Below are positions 63,765 to 64,000 of a stretch of 64,000 nt of DNA, piece by piece. The DNA lies in assembly GCF_901709675.1 (NCBI RefSeq), contig NC_051089.1, forward strand, positions 12,194,476 to 12,258,475, in the 5' to 3' direction. The position numbers and the translations under genes are program-made. The DNA is from Syngnathus acus. Taxonomy: Eukaryota; Chordata; Actinopteri; Syngnathiformes; Syngnathidae. Below the pieces are notes generated by a model that saw only the letters and a program-made list of their open reading frames with translations, was not told the DNA's origin and searched no databases. Numbering within the stretch: the first letter of the stretch is position 1; every line of letters begins with the position of its first letter.

Positions 63765-64000
63765 CTGATGAGTAACACACACACACGTACATTCAAAGGA
63801 AACTCTCAGAGAAAATGTTCTTTGCAAAAATATGTCTAAACGTGGTGTTCTGATTAGTATTGGATTTTTGGAATAAGAATGAATCAGATGAATGCATCTA
63901 TTCTCATCTAACTTCTCATCAGACATTTTAGCCTAATACAGCTATCGACTGAAATTGACATAAAACCCAGAATACAGGATCACAAAGATCACAAAGCACT
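63765..64000 (-). other. cdkl5: cdkl5 intron at right edge
   Basis: Upstream of the acceptor at 63,765 on the minus strand; no further exon was recognised before the window ends. Confidence 0.7.

Overview
The window is a vertebrate nuclear genome segment, almost certainly from a ray-finned (teleost, probably percomorph) fish. Genes are split into many short exons with GT-AG introns, often only 80-500 bp long. The spacers carry typical fish repeats: a tRNA-headed SINE, small inverted-repeat DNA elements, and long GATA/TCTA and CA microsatellites. I cannot name the species. All gene identities below come from reading the translated exons against remembered families; no database search was run.

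The left part (1-19,400) matches the human 15q25 gene order: a putative first exon of homer2 (minus), ramac (plus), btbd1 (minus) and tm6sf1 (plus). The first 4.5 kb would be homer2 intron 1. btbd1 and tm6sf1 are divergent neighbours about 1.1 kb apart. One btbd1 exon appears damaged.

From about 20,000 to the right edge the order matches human Xp22: zrsr2 (plus), ap1s2 (minus), phka2 (plus), ppef1 (minus), rs1 (plus) and cdkl5 (minus, running off the right edge). Orientations are conserved: zrsr2/ap1s2, phka2/ppef1 and rs1/cdkl5 are tail to tail, while ap1s2/phka2 and ppef1/rs1 are head to head. The join between the two syntenic blocks lies between the tm6sf1 poly(A) signals (about 19,372) and the zrsr2 start (20,165).

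Most of these genes reconstruct as complete, in-frame coding sequences: ramac 117 aa, tm6sf1 369 aa, zrsr2 594 aa, ap1s2 157 aa, phka2 1,219 aa, ppef1 731 aa, rs1 230 aa, plus the last 853 aa of cdkl5. Functionally they are unrelated housekeeping and tissue genes (mRNA capping, minor spliceosome, clathrin adaptor, glycogenolysis, retinal adhesion, neuronal kinase). rs1 and ppef1 are both linked to photoreceptors and share one spacer.

The most interesting non-standard items are: (i) a candidate two-exon, H2B-like histone-fold gene on the minus strand in the ppef1-rs1 spacer (48,978-49,399); (ii) a perfect CRX/OTX-type palindrome just upstream of rs1; (iii) an Arg/Asp/Glu-repeat exon in the cdkl5 tail; (iv) decay of one btbd1 exon; (v) two GC-AG introns; and (vi) two small inverted-repeat elements, one in a tm6sf1 intron and one downstream of cdkl5.
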